A stretch of 7,193 nucleotides of DNA from Anaerolineaceae bacterium (GCA_011620445.1 WOZB01000144.1:1-7193), one strand, 5' to 3'. Shown: positions 1 through 6,827, counted from the stretch's first letter. A program made the numbers and translations. The notes: generated by a model from the sequence alone, not told the origin.

Positions 1-832
1 TGTCCAGTAAAACCTGGAATTGGTCTGTGAGGTCCTTTGGGAGAGACTGACGTCCACTATAAGCACCCGAGGCCGTGGTATAGGGCTGGAACCAGTTGTG
101 CGGGTCATGGATATCTTCAAGCCAGCCACCAGTCATGATCGGGATGCGAAAAGCGCGCTGATTGGCGAGGTAGGAAGCCCAGGGGAGTTCCTGGATTTCG
201 ATCTGGAATTTTGGATTGATCGCCGATAGGTTTTCTTGCAGGATTTCAGCATAGATCTTGCGGGTAGTATTGCCAGTGTTGAAGAGCATGGTCAGGCGGA
301 AGCCTTTTTCCCACACATCCTCTGGATCTTCACCAGCGGCCACACCGTTTTTGTTGACATCTGCCAACTTGAATTCCTCAGCGGATTTTTCTGGATCGTA
401 GGTGTACCGCACAAAGTTCTGATCGTAACCGGGCATGCCAGCCAGCATGATCATGGGGGCGGGAACAGCTTCGCCTTGGTAGATATCTTCGACAACAATA
501 TCAACATCAAAGGCATAGGCAAAAGCCTTGCGAATGTGGACATCAGCAAAGAAATCACCGGGTACGCCATTACCATCCAATTGACCGGAACCGACATATG
601 GGTTCTGGGCAGGAAGGGGTGTGGCTGTGGGTTCAGCTGTTGGTTCCACCGCGGCAACAGGGGCTTCGGTGGGTTTGGGAGCTTCGGTAGCTACGGGGGC
701 AGCTTCCGTGGGCTTGGGAGCTTCAGTTGGGACAACTGGAGCAGCGGTCGGGGCAGCTGTTGGGGTGGCACAGGCAGAAAGCACCATAGCCAGGGCCAAG
801 ATTACTGCAAACACAAAATAGGTTTTACGCAT
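1..832 (-). CDS. Peptide-type ABC transporter substrate-binding lipoprotein (SBP_5), partial, apparently lacking its N-terminal lobe
   Basis: The reading frame is open from the ATG at 832 to the left edge: 277 codons, with the C-terminus outside the window. Residues 1-20 form a lipoprotein signal peptide (basic MRKT, hydrophobic core, lipobox LSA-C with Cys21), so the mature protein should be lipid-anchored outside the membrane. Residues 22-76 are an Ala/Pro/Thr/Glu linker, typical of Anaerolineae-like binding proteins. From about residue 80 the sequence reads like the second half of SBP_5 proteins: GSGQLDGNGVP, then HIRKAFAYAFD at 99-109, then GGWLEDIHDPHNWFQPY. In DppA/OppA-type proteins the RKAFAYA-like helix normally lies about 250-300 residues into the mature protein, so domain II and most of the first part of domain I appear absent. 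The gene follows oppD-oppF and would supply the transporter with peptide or a related ligand. It could be a real short paralogue, a decayed gene or an assembly join. The family call is firm; the ligand is unknown. Confidence 0.88.
   Translation of the reverse strand, partial: MRKTYFVFAVILALAMVLSACATPTAAPTAAPVVPTEAPKPTEAAPVATEAPKPTEAPVAAVEPTAEPTATPLPAQNPYVGSGQLDGNGVPGDFFADVHIRKAFAYAFDVDIVVEDIYQGEAVPAPMIMLAGMPGYDQNFVRYTYDPEKSAEEFKLADVNKNGVAAGEDPEDVWEKGFRLTMLFNTGNTTRKIYAEILQENLSAINPKFQIEIQELPWASYLANQRAFRIPIMTGGWLEDIHDPHNWFQPYTTASGAYSGRQSLPKDLTDQFQVLLD
662..727 (-). repeat. Two copies of TEAPKPTEA in the lipoprotein linker (39-base period)
   Basis: The nonapeptide TEAPKPTEA occurs at residues 36-44 and 49-57 of the binding lipoprotein, that is, at bases 701-727 and 662-688. 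The two copies differ at synonymous positions. They belong to the flexible Pro/Thr spacer between lipid anchor and folded domain. Such repeats can expand, contract or collapse in assembly. Confidence 0.8.
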
Positions 833-840
833 AACAAACT

Positions 841-847
841 CCTCCTT
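841..847 (-). promoter_or_regulatory. Strong ribosome binding site of the binding-protein gene
   Basis: On the minus strand the sequence is AAGGAGG, eight bases before the ATG at 832. This is a near-perfect Shine-Dalgarno and fixes that start. It fits the need for much more binding protein than ATPase from the same transcript. Confidence 0.85.
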
Positions 848-922
848 AAAAGATTTGGTTTTGCTTAACTTCAACTTTTCACTTAAAAGTTTTCGTTCGA
901 TAGTCAACACCTCCGTTTGCCA

Positions 923-1903
923 CTAAGCTTTAAAACAAGCCACAAAATGGCCTGCAGTGACCTCGCGCATTTCAGGACGCTCTTCCGCGCAGTGTGCGTC
1001 CCCGATGGGGCAGCGCGTGCGGAAGCGGCAGCCAGAAGGCGGATTGGCCGGTGAAGGCACATCCCCTTCCAGCACGATACGCTTGCGCGTTTCGTAGTAA
1101 ATGGGATCCGGAATCGGAATAGATGAAAGCAGGGCTTTGGTATATGGGTGGAGAGGATTGCCATAAATCTCATCCCTATCGGCAAGTTCAGCAATGATGC
1201 CCAGGTACATAACCGCTACCCGGTTGCTGATATGACGAACCATGGAAAGATCGTGGGCAACAAAGAGGTAGGTAAGCCCCAATTGCTGCTGCAAATCTTC
1301 AAACAGGTTAATAACCTGAGCCTGGATTGAAACATCCAGAGCTGAGATGGGCTCATCACAAACTATAAACTGCGGGTTCATGGCCAGGGAACGGGCAATA
1401 CCGATGCGCTGACGCTGGCCACCCGAGAATTCGTGCGGATAACGGCCAACAAAATCAGGTGAAAGTTTGACCAGTTTAAGAAGATCAGCAACCCGATCAT
1501 CAATTTCACGGCCAGTTGCAGCACCAAATGCCAGGATAGGTTCCCCAATGATTTCACGCAGGGTCATACGTGGATTTAGGCTGGCGTAAGGATCTTGGAA
1601 GATCATCTGTACATTCCGGCGGACTTGGCGCATTTCTTCGGATTTGAGGGTGGCAAGATCTTTACCCTGGAACCACACATGCCCTGCCGTAGGTTTGTAG
1701 AGCTGAATGATTGTGCGGCCGGTTGTAGTTTTGCCGCACCCTGATTCGCCCACCAAGCCGAGTGTCTCACCTTCGTAAATATCAAGACTGACACCATCAA
1801 CAGCCTTTACGTCGCCTACCTTGCGTTGGAAGATGCCAGAGTAGATCGGAAAGTACATTTTAAGATCTTCTACTTTAACGAGAACTTCACTTGAAACTGT
1901 CAT
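923..1903 (-). CDS. oppF: Oligopeptide/dipeptide ABC transporter ATP-binding protein, OppF/DppF type
   Basis: 326 residues, the usual length for this subunit. It is a cytoplasmic ATPase that powers peptide (or nickel/sugar-type) import as a dimer with the upstream OppD-like protein. Visible motifs: Walker A GESGCGKT at 52-59, Q-loop Gln103 in IFQDP, signature SGGQRQR at 160-166, Walker B ending in Asp183-Glu184, and H-loop His217. The C-terminal oligo_HPY region starts around [10 protein letters not shown] (249-258). It is followed by four cysteines (292, 298, 305, 323) spaced Cx5Cx6Cx17C, a family feature linked in some Dpp ATPases to an iron-sulfur cluster. The residues [11 protein letters not shown] before Walker A fit OppF rather than OppD. 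The start overlaps the oppD stop (ATGA), and GGGAAGG lies seven bases upstream. The substrate is not predictable from this subunit; the symbol names the family type. Confidence 0.95.
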   Translation of the reverse strand: MTVSSEVLVKVEDLKMYFPIYSGIFQRKVGDVKAVDGVSLDIYEGETLGLVGESGCGKTTTGRTIIQLYKPTAGHVWFQGKDLATLKSEEMRQVRRNVQMIFQDPYASLNPRMTLREIIGEPILAFGAATGREIDDRVADLLKLVKLSPDFVGRYPHEFSGGQRQRIGIARSLAMNPQFIVCDEPISALDVSIQAQVINLFEDLQQQLGLTYLFVAHDLSMVRHISNRVAVMYLGIIAELADRDEIYGNPLHPYTKALLSSIPIPDPIYYETRKRIVLEGDVPSPANPPSGCRFRTRCPIGDAHCAEERPEMREVTAGHFVACFKA

Positions 1904-2892
1904 GCGCGTACCTTCCCAGTCTTGATATCCACCCAGCAGCGGACGGTATGTTTCGTATCCACATTTTCGAGGAGCGGCAGTTGTTCACGACAGATGGGTT
2001 GTACCCAGCGGCAGCGGGGAGCAAATGGACAGGATTGTGGTCTCTGGTAAAGCACGGGAGGCATGCCCTCAATGGAATAAAGGCGATGGCGGGCACCTTT
2101 TTGCGTTGATGGCAGCGAGCCTAACAAACCAACCGTATATGGATGGGTGGGATCACTGTAAAGTTTCTTGATGGGGGCTTCTTCAATAACAAAACCGCCA
2201 TACATAACCATCACACGCTGCGCAATACTGGCTATGACACCCAAATCATGGGTAATCCAGATAATGGCCATGCCAAGCTGCTCGCGCAGTTTGATAACCA
2301 ACTCTACGATTTGGGCTTGAATGGTCACATCCAAGGCAGTGGTGGGTTCGTCCGCAATTAAAATTTGCGGGTTGCAGGAGAGTGCCATGGCAATCATAAC
2401 TCTCTGGCGCATGCCTCCCGAATATTGGTGAGGGTAGTCCTTGAGGCGGTCTCCCGCGCGAGGGATGCCTACTTGCTCAAGCAGTTCAATCGAGCGTTTG
2501 CGTGCTTGCTCTTTGTTCATGCCCATGTGCAACAATAATGGTTCTTCCATTTGACGGCCGATGGTCATCACCGGGTTGAGGGAAGTCATTGGATCCTGGA
2601 AAATCATAGCAATCTGGCCACCACGGACATGCCTGATATCTTCCTCTGACATCGAAAGCATGTCTTTGCCCTTAAAATTAGCAATACCATTAATTATTTT
2701 GCCAGGAGGCATTGCCACAAGCCGCAAGCAAGAGAGCATAGTAACACTCTTACCGCAGCCGCTTTCCCCCACAACACCCAGGGTTTCGCCTTCCTTGAGG
2801 TAAAAATCTACACCGTTTACGGCATGGATAACGCCATCCGGTGTATTAAAAACTGTTTCAAGGTCCTGCACATTTAGTAGTTCATTTGCCAT
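1900..2892 (-). CDS. oppD: Oligopeptide/dipeptide ABC transporter ATP-binding protein, OppD/DppD type
   Basis: 330 residues, full length. It is a cytoplasmic nucleotide-binding subunit of a peptide-family importer. Motifs: Walker A GESGCGKS at 42-49, Q-loop Gln99 in IFQDP, signature YSGGMRQR at 157-164, Walker B with Asp181-Glu182 in ILIADEP, and H-loop His215 in WITHD. The SGGMRQR variant and the DPTHPYT stretch (248-252 for PTHPY) are typical of OppD/DppD. Cysteines 288, 294, 301 and 319 repeat the Cx5Cx6Cx17C pattern of the next gene. The start at 2892 has AAGGA eight bases upstream. It is first in the visible operon, behind an extended -10 promoter. Its stop overlaps the oppF start by four bases, which suggests translational coupling and equal subunit output. 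Confidence 0.95.
   Translation of the reverse strand: MANELLNVQDLETVFNTPDGVIHAVNGVDFYLKEGETLGVVGESGCGKSVTMLSCLRLVAMPPGKIINGIANFKGKDMLSMSEEDIRHVRGGQIAMIFQDPMTSLNPVMTIGRQMEEPLLLHMGMNKEQARKRSIELLEQVGIPRAGDRLKDYPHQYSGGMRQRVMIAMALSCNPQILIADEPTTALDVTIQAQIVELVIKLREQLGMAIIWITHDLGVIASIAQRVMVMYGGFVIEEAPIKKLYSDPTHPYTVGLLGSLPSTQKGARHRLYSIEGMPPVLYQRPQSCPFAPRCRWVQPICREQLPLLENVDTKHTVRCWVDIKTGKVRA
1911..1917 (-). promoter_or_regulatory. Ribosome binding site of the oppF-like gene, inside the end of the oppD-like gene
   Basis: GGGAAGG on the minus strand lies seven bases before the ATG at 1903. It sits within the last codons of the upstream gene, which runs on to the ATGA overlap. This supports coupled translation of the two ATPases. 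Confidence 0.7.
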
Positions 2893-2900
2893 TAATTAAT

Positions 2901-2905
2901 TCCTT
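2901..2905 (-). promoter_or_regulatory. Ribosome binding site of the oppD-like gene
   Basis: AAGGA on the minus strand, eight AT-only bases before the ATG at 2892. The spacing is good and supports this start codon. Confidence 0.75.
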
Positions 2906-2985
2906 AAAATGGTTTGTCCAATAATTTGCATGGTTAAACTTGAAATACGCCTGTTGCTTGAAAGGTGTCTGCAAATTTAGGCGGA

Positions 2986-2994
2986 ATTATATCA
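2986..2994 (-). promoter_or_regulatory. Extended -10 promoter for the ABC transporter operon
   Basis: The minus strand reads TGATATAAT, a perfect TATAAT with the TGn extension that can replace a -35 box. No good -35 hexamer is seen 16-18 bases further upstream, in keeping with an extended -10 promoter. Transcription would begin near 2979 and leave a leader of about 87 bases before oppD. No hairpin or known riboswitch motif was recognised in that leader. Confidence 0.6.
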
Positions 2995-3074
2995 CGATAG
3001 GTTTTGTAGACGGTTGCGTTTTGAAAATACACGACTTTTTGCGTTAATATTTGCTTAAGAAGATTAATACCTGT

Positions 3075-3089
3075 CTTAATCACATTAAG
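3075..3089. repeat. Perfect 6-base inverted repeat, CTTAAT-CAC-ATTAAG
   Basis: A short AT-rich palindrome lies just past the stop of the membrane-protein gene and upstream of the ABC operon promoter. An overlapping second pairing (GATTAA with TTAATC on the minus strand) lies beside it. With no GC-rich stem and no clean U-tract it is a poor intrinsic terminator. It could be a weak 3' end signal, a protein site, or chance in AT-rich DNA. Confidence 0.35.
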
Positions 3090-3097
3090 GATATAGG

Positions 3098-3955
3098 TCA
3101 TAGAAAGTTGCTTGGGGATTGATACTTAAAATGAGTGGGTGAACAAAATGAAGCTTCGCGATTGCTCGCGATGCATTTTCCCCAGGTATCTCCGAGCTCA
3201 ATTATCAGTTCCACCGTTCCATAATCGCCTACCATATCCTTTATCAAGAAGAATCTATGTGGCTTTGTCAGATTTTCAGTGCCTAAAGCAGCTACAGCAC
3301 CAAAATTGCGCAGTGTTTTGGTTTTTTCGTCCAAAACCTGGCCCTCCGGGCTGGTAACGAGGGCTACCAATTTGTCAAAGGACTGGATGGATAAGCGTGA
3401 GTTACGGTAGGTAAAAGTATCCACGTGGTTCCCTGCCAATGCCATCAGCGTAATAATGATGACCGCGGACATAATCAGTGAACCCCCTGTGCCGCTGGCC
3501 AGTGCGGACTCAATCAGGTTGATTTCAAGTAATCCAGCTATCAGGAACGCAAACATCATCAGGATCGCCCCGATGGTGAGCAGCATCGTCATGAAATAGG
3601 ATGGAATTGAAGGGCTTACCAGCGTGGCTACCGGTTCTTGCATCAAGGCATACCAACGCGGCACAAAATCATAATGCGCCAGAAATGCAGCGGAGAATGC
3701 CCAAAGGCTCAAGATTGCCCAGAGAAGCAGCCCTAGAACATGGCTATCCGTTTTGGTGGTCAGCCAGCCAACCAACACAAAAACTGGCAATGTGATCAGC
3801 AGGCCAGAAATCAGCTTGACGAACGGATAGGCAGCATGAGCAGTAGCCAGGCCGATAGCATCTAAAAACCAGGTAAAGAAAGCATATGCTAACCCAGCGA
3901 TAAGGCCGTAAAGAGCCCCATAACGAGCTCGTAGTTTCAGAAAACTAGCACTCAT
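3098..3955 (-). CDS. Unrecognised membrane protein with five predicted transmembrane segments and an exposed C-terminal domain
   Basis: 285 residues; the family was not recognised. A short basic N-terminus (KLRARYG) is followed by five hydrophobic stretches at about 14-35, 46-65, 73-94, 120-144 and 159-178. A soluble C-terminal part of about 105 residues follows. By the positive-inside rule (basic N-terminus, TTKTD after the second helix) the N-terminus is inside, so the C-terminal domain would be outside. Its Cys261 and Cys271 could form a disulfide. No catalytic or binding motif is evident. The gene stands alone: the pnp terminator is just upstream, and the next gene downstream has its own promoter. 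The ATG at 3955 has no Shine-Dalgarno but has TATAAT six bases before it, so a leaderless message is likely. The low-complexity last 20 residues might mark a frameshifted end, though nothing else suggests one. Confidence 0.75.
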   Translation of the reverse strand: MSASFLKLRARYGALYGLIAGLAYAFFTWFLDAIGLATAHAAYPFVKLISGLLITLPVFVLVGWLTTKTDSHVLGLLLWAILSLWAFSAAFLAHYDFVPRWYALMQEPVATLVSPSIPSYFMTMLLTIGAILMMFAFLIAGLLEINLIESALASGTGGSLIMSAVIIITLMALAGNHVDTFTYRNSRLSIQSFDKLVALVTSPEGQVLDEKTKTLRNFGAVAALGTENLTKPHRFFLIKDMVGDYGTVELIIELGDTWGKCIASNREASFCSPTHFKYQSPSNFL

Positions 3956-3961
3956 AACACC

Positions 3962-3967
3962 ATTATA
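3962..3967 (-). promoter_or_regulatory. -10 box (TATAAT) of the membrane-protein gene, probably giving a leaderless mRNA
   Basis: A perfect TATAAT on the minus strand is separated from the ATG at 3955 by only six bases (GGTGTT). Initiation would then fall on or next to the A of the ATG. No convincing -35 is seen 17 bases upstream. The site lies between the pnp terminator and the gene, where a promoter is needed. Confidence 0.6.
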
Positions 3968-3991
3968 TCTGAATCTGCACTTCCGAATTGT

Positions 3992-4022
3992 TAAAAAGAA
4001 GAGACCGCCAATAGGCGGCCTC
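3992..4022 (-). terminator. Intrinsic terminator of pnp
   Basis: In minus-strand RNA the left arm GAGGCCGCC (4014-4022) pairs with GGCGGUCUC (4001-4009) as nine continuous pairs including one G-U. The loop is four bases. The stem is followed at once by a U-rich run (UUCUUUUUA, 3992-4000). It begins 28 bases after the pnp stop. Read on the plus strand the stem has an A-C mismatch and is followed by no U-tract, so it is directional. Confidence 0.9.
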
Positions 4023-4049
4023 GGTCAATTGATAAAGAGTATTTACAAA

Positions 4050-6335
4050 TTAGCGGGTGAATTTGCGGTCTGGGCGGCGGTCACCACCACGGCTGTCACC
4101 ACCTCGGCGGTCGCCACCACGGCGATCACCTCCAGAAGAGTGGTCTCGGCTCTTGCTGCGGTTGGCATTGTCGTGTTCGCGGGCTTCTTCGGCTGTCCAA
4201 CCTTCGAGTAAGGCCTGGCGGGAGAGTCGCACCTTGCCGTCGGGGCTGACATCAATCACCATTACGGTGAGTTCGTCGCCGACTTTTACAACATCTTCAA
4301 CAGTTGCCACCCTTTCGGTGGAGAGCTGCGAAATGTGGCAGAGACCATCTACGCCGGGCATAATTTCAATAAAAGCGCCAAAATCAGTTACGCGCACGCA
4401 TTTGCCAGTGTAAATCTTGCCGATTTCGACAGTTTCGGTAAGGCCGAGGATGCGATCCCGGGCTTCGTCAAATCCGATACCGTCAACGGAAGCAATGTAA
4501 ACAGTGCCGTCATCATCGATATCGATCTTGGTATTGGTTTCTTCCTGCAGACTGCGGATATTCTTGCCGCCGGGCCCGATAACGGCACCAATCTTGTCGA
4601 CGGGCACTTTGATTGTTTCGATGCGTGGGGCGTGTGGTTTGAGGGTTTTATTGGGTTCGGCAATGGCTTCCAGCATTTTATCCATGATATGGAAGCGGGC
4701 TACCTTGGCACGGTCGAGGGCTTCGGCCATGATCGTGGGTGTAATACCCTTGATCTTGATGTCCATTTGCAGCGCAGTGATGCCGTTGCGAGTGCCAGCA
4801 ACCTTGAAATCCATGTCTCCGAGGTGGTCTTCGGTTCCCAGAATGTCGGTCAGCACAACATAACGGTCGTTTTCTTTGATGAGGCCCATGGCGACACCAG
4901 AGACTGGGGCTTTAATTGGCACCCCGGCATCCATAAGAGCCAGTGTGGAACCGCATACAGAACCCATGGAGGAGGAACCGTTCGAACCCATTACCTCAGA
5001 AACGAGGCGCATGGTGTAGGGAAAGGTTTTTTCGTCAGGTAGGACGGGCAGTAAAGCACGTTCTGCCAGTGCGCCGTGACCAATTTCGCGACGGCTTTGG
5101 CCGCCGATACGCTTGGTCTCACCGGTGCTATAAGGGGGAAAGTTGTAGTGGTGCATGTAGCGTTTGGTCTCCGCAGCAACGAGACCGTCAAGTTCCTGGG
5201 CCTCCTTGGGGGTACCAAACGTAGCCAGAGTGAGAACCTGGGTTTCACCACGGGTGAAGAGTCCTGAGCCGTGGGCGCGGGGGGAAATATCCACTTCGCA
5301 ATAGATTTCGCGGACTTCATCCAACTTGCGTCCATCGGGGCGTTTGCCTTCGTTCAAGATGCGGTCGCGCACAATCATGCGCTCGGCTTCTTCAAAAGCC
5401 TGGTTGTAGGCAAGTGCCTGTTCAGGTGAAAGCGCAGGGGCAAGCTCAGCAGGGCCTAAGGGGTTTTGCTGGTTGAGAAAATCGGTCATTTCCAGGAGAT
5501 AAGCTGTTTTTAGATCCGCGATGCCACCGTAAAGGTCTTCCTTTTTATAGGGTTGGTCAAGGATGGCAGTGAGGCGATCGAAGATGGCAGCTTTGGCCTG
5601 GTCAAAGAGGGTTACTTCCTGCTCAAAGAGGGGCACTTCGCGTTTGGGCTTGGCAATTTCAGCAGCCATTCGTTCCTGGGTCTCGCAAATCGGAACGATG
5701 GATTTGTGGGCCAGTTCAAGAGCTTCAACCATCAGAACTTCGGTCACTTCGCTAGCGCCGGCTTCCACCATCAGGATTGCATCCTTGGTGCCAGCCACTT
5801 TAAGGTCGAGAGTAGAGACTTCCATCTGCTGCAGTGTAGGGTTGACCACTAATTTGCCATCGACAAAGCCGATGCGCACAGCGCCAACGGGGCCACCAAA
5901 GTAAGGGATATCGGAGACCATCAGGGCGGCGGAAGCAGCCGAGATGGCCAGCATATCGATGGGGTTTTCGGTGTCGGCCGAGAGGGACATGATAACGATT
6001 TGGACCTCATTGCGGAAGCCTTTATTGAAGAGGGGGCGCAGAGGGCGGTCCGTGAGGCGAGCAACCAGCGTGGCTTCTGTGCTGGGGCGGCCTTCGCGGC
6101 GGAAGAAGGAACCGGGGATGCGTCCGCCGGCATACATACGTTCTTCGTAATCAACAGTCAGCGGGAAGAAATCTTGTCCTTCACGCAGGCCGCCCATCGT
6201 GGCGGCAGCAAAAACAATGGTATCGCCCTGGCGTAGGGTGACGGATCCTCCAGCCTGGCGAGCCAGGCGGCCGGTCTCAAAGGTGACATCTTTGTCACCA
6301 AGTTTGGTCGTAAAATAACGTGCTTCGGGTTTCAT
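4050..6335 (-). CDS. pnp: Polyribonucleotide nucleotidyltransferase (PNPase)
   Basis: 761 residues from the ATG at 6335. It degrades RNA 3' to 5' with phosphate, releasing nucleoside diphosphates, as a trimer in the cytoplasm or degradosome. Domains: first RNase PH domain (FETGRLARQAG from 19; RNA-contacting FFRREGRP at 77-84), a helical linker, second RNase PH domain from about 330 with GSNGSSSMGSVCG (450-462) and the catalytic stretch EDHLGDMDFK (Asp503, Asp509, Lys511), KH domain with GPGG at 587-590, and S1 domain at about 638-706. A tail at 713-761 is rich in Gly, Asp and Arg. The 6335 start has AAGG five bases upstream and places FFRR at the same residue numbers as in E. coli. A longer version from 6398 would add 21 residues but has no ribosome site. 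It lies downstream of rpsO, the ancestral order, and ends at a strong terminator. Confidence 0.97.
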   Translation of the reverse strand: MKPEARYFTTKLGDKDVTFETGRLARQAGGSVTLRQGDTIVFAAATMGGLREGQDFFPLTVDYEERMYAGGRIPGSFFRREGRPSTEATLVARLTDRPLRPLFNKGFRNEVQIVIMSLSADTENPIDMLAISAASAALMVSDIPYFGGPVGAVRIGFVDGKLVVNPTLQQMEVSTLDLKVAGTKDAILMVEAGASEVTEVLMVEALELAHKSIVPICETQERMAAEIAKPKREVPLFEQEVTLFDQAKAAIFDRLTAILDQPYKKEDLYGGIADLKTAYLLEMTDFLNQQNPLGPAELAPALSPEQALAYNQAFEEAERMIVRDRILNEGKRPDGRKLDEVREIYCEVDISPRAHGSGLFTRGETQVLTLATFGTPKEAQELDGLVAAETKRYMHHYNFPPYSTGETKRIGGQSRREIGHGALAERALLPVLPDEKTFPYTMRLVSEVMGSNGSSSMGSVCGSTLALMDAGVPIKAPVSGVAMGLIKENDRYVVLTDILGTEDHLGDMDFKVAGTRNGITALQMDIKIKGITPTIMAEALDRAKVARFHIMDKMLEAIAEPNKTLKPHAPRIETIKVPVDKIGAVIGPGGKNIRSLQEETNTKIDIDDDGTVYIASVDGIGFDEARDRILGLTETVEIGKIYTGKCVRVTDFGAFIEIMPGVDGLCHISQLSTERVATVEDVVKVGDELTVMVIDVSPDGKVRLSRQALLEGWTAEEAREHDNANRSKSRDHSSGGDRRGGDRRGGDSRGGDRRPDRKFTR
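4074..4133 (-). repeat. 15-base tandem repeat (four units) coding GGDRR in the PNPase tail
   Basis: Residues 735-754 of PNPase are GGDRR, GGDRR, GGDSR, GGDRR, one unit per 15 bases. This resembles an RGG-type RNA-binding tail, here with an acidic residue in each unit. The region is the last part of the protein, beyond the S1 domain. Unit number may vary between strains through slippage. Confidence 0.85.
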
Positions 6336-6340
6336 TTTTT

Positions 6341-6344
6341 CCTT
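6341..6344 (-). promoter_or_regulatory. Ribosome site that selects the pnp start at 6335
   Basis: AAGG (in AAAAGG) on the minus strand is separated by five A residues from the ATG at 6335. The upstream in-frame ATG at 6398 is preceded only by CTGCAAAT-type repeats with no purine-rich site, so the shorter protein is preferred. Confidence 0.7.
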
Positions 6345-6396
6345 TTCTTGATGGGTGGCCAGTGCAGGTGCTGAAATTTGGGGAATATGTGGTGAC

Positions 6397-6420
6397 ATTT
6401 GCAGATTTGCAGAATTGCAG
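6397..6420 (-). repeat. 8-base tandem repeat, three units, in the pnp leader
   Basis: On the plus strand: ATTTGCAG, ATTTGCAG, AATTGCAG, with one difference in 24 bases. In the pnp leader RNA this reads CUGCAAUU, CUGCAAAU, CUGCAAAU, about 60 bases before the start codon. It could be a single-stranded binding site in the PNPase message, or a simple slippage repeat. Confidence 0.6.
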
Positions 6421-6481
6421 CTATTCCAGGAATTTCAATACCCGACTGGCGATTGATGAGTGTTTTGTTTCTTAGGTGGTG

Positions 6482-6536
6482 CGCGGAGAAGCCGTTTTCA
6501 GAAAATTGAAATTTGTCTGATCTGGCATTCTCCGCG
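6482..6536 (-). promoter_or_regulatory. Long imperfect hairpin between rpsO and pnp, candidate RNase III/PNPase control site
   Basis: In minus-strand RNA CGCGGAGAA (6528-6536) pairs with UUCUCCGCG (6482-6490). After a bulged U, GCC pairs with GGC. Further in, UCAGA pairs with UCUGA and AAAU with AUUU, giving a stem that spans the whole 55 bases with one internal loop. No U-tract follows, so it is not an intrinsic terminator. It lies in the rpsO-pnp spacer, where E. coli has an RNase III-cut stem through which PNPase represses its own synthesis. The functional analogy is inferred from position and shape. Confidence 0.6.
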
Positions 6537-6554
6537 TGGTTTCAGTTCCTATAT

Positions 6555-6827
6555 TTACTTTTTGCGAATACTCAGGGCTTCAGTAATAGTGAGGAAGCGG
6601 GCATAATCCTTCTGACGCAAATAAGCGAGAAGGCGGCGACGCTGGCCCACCAACTTTAACAAGCCACGGCGGGATGAATTGTCGTGTTTGTTGATGCGAA
6701 GGTGTTCGGTCAGCGAGGTGATACGTTCGGTCAACAAAGCAATCTGAACCTCAGGGGATCCAGTATCGCCTGGTTGGCGTTCGAACTTCTTGATAAGTTC
6801 CGTTTTCTTTTCCGGGTTGATTGACAT
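6555..6827 (-). CDS. rpsO: 30S ribosomal protein S15
   Basis: 90 residues from the ATG at 6827, close to the usual 88-89. It is a primary binding protein of the 16S rRNA central domain and organises the platform of the small subunit. The recognisable S15 core is [17 protein letters not shown] (residues 20-36), then LTEHL, then [23 protein letters not shown], covering the rRNA-contacting His-Asp-Ser region. An in-frame extension to an ATG at 6917 exists but overlaps the promoter and lacks a ribosome site. The chosen start has AGGAG eight bases upstream. It is followed by pnp after a 219-base spacer without an intrinsic terminator, so the two genes are probably cotranscribed. Confidence 0.97.
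   Translation of the reverse strand: MSINPEKKTELIKKFERQPGDTGSPEVQIALLTERITSLTEHLRINKHDNSSRRGLLKLVGQRRRLLAYLRQKDYARFLTITEALSIRKK

Noticed and set aside
236..868. Plus-strand frame with Gly/Ser-rich product, antisense to the binding lipoprotein
   Set aside because: It is the complement of a clear coding region. Its low-complexity Gly/Ser stretch is the mirror of the Pro/Thr/Glu linker, and no ribosome site was seen.
874..890. ACTTTT-loop-AAAAGT hairpin and a TTGACT -35-like hexamer (902-907) before the binding-protein gene
   Set aside because: The stem is six A/T-rich pairs, and no acceptable -10 lies 16-18 bases after the hexamer. Read-through from oppF explains expression.
3952..3963. Three-codon minicistron (ATG GTG TTA TGA) overlapping the membrane-protein start
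   Set aside because: Its ATG lies inside the -10 box region, so it would hardly be transcribed. The overlap is most likely chance.
4335..5042. Long plus-strand open frame antisense to pnp
   Set aside because: It is fully inside the well-supported pnp gene, has no recognisable domain, and is the kind of shadow frame expected opposite a conserved gene.
6336..6398. Longer PNPase beginning at the ATG at 6398 (21 extra residues)
   Set aside because: There is no ribosome site before 6398, the stretch overlaps the 8-base repeats, and the 6335 start has AAGG at a suitable distance and gives family-like numbering of the FFRR motif.
6482..6536. Intrinsic terminator of rpsO
   Set aside because: The stem is followed by CACCACC on the minus strand and has no U-tract. 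The loop region is long and structured, so a processing site is the better reading.
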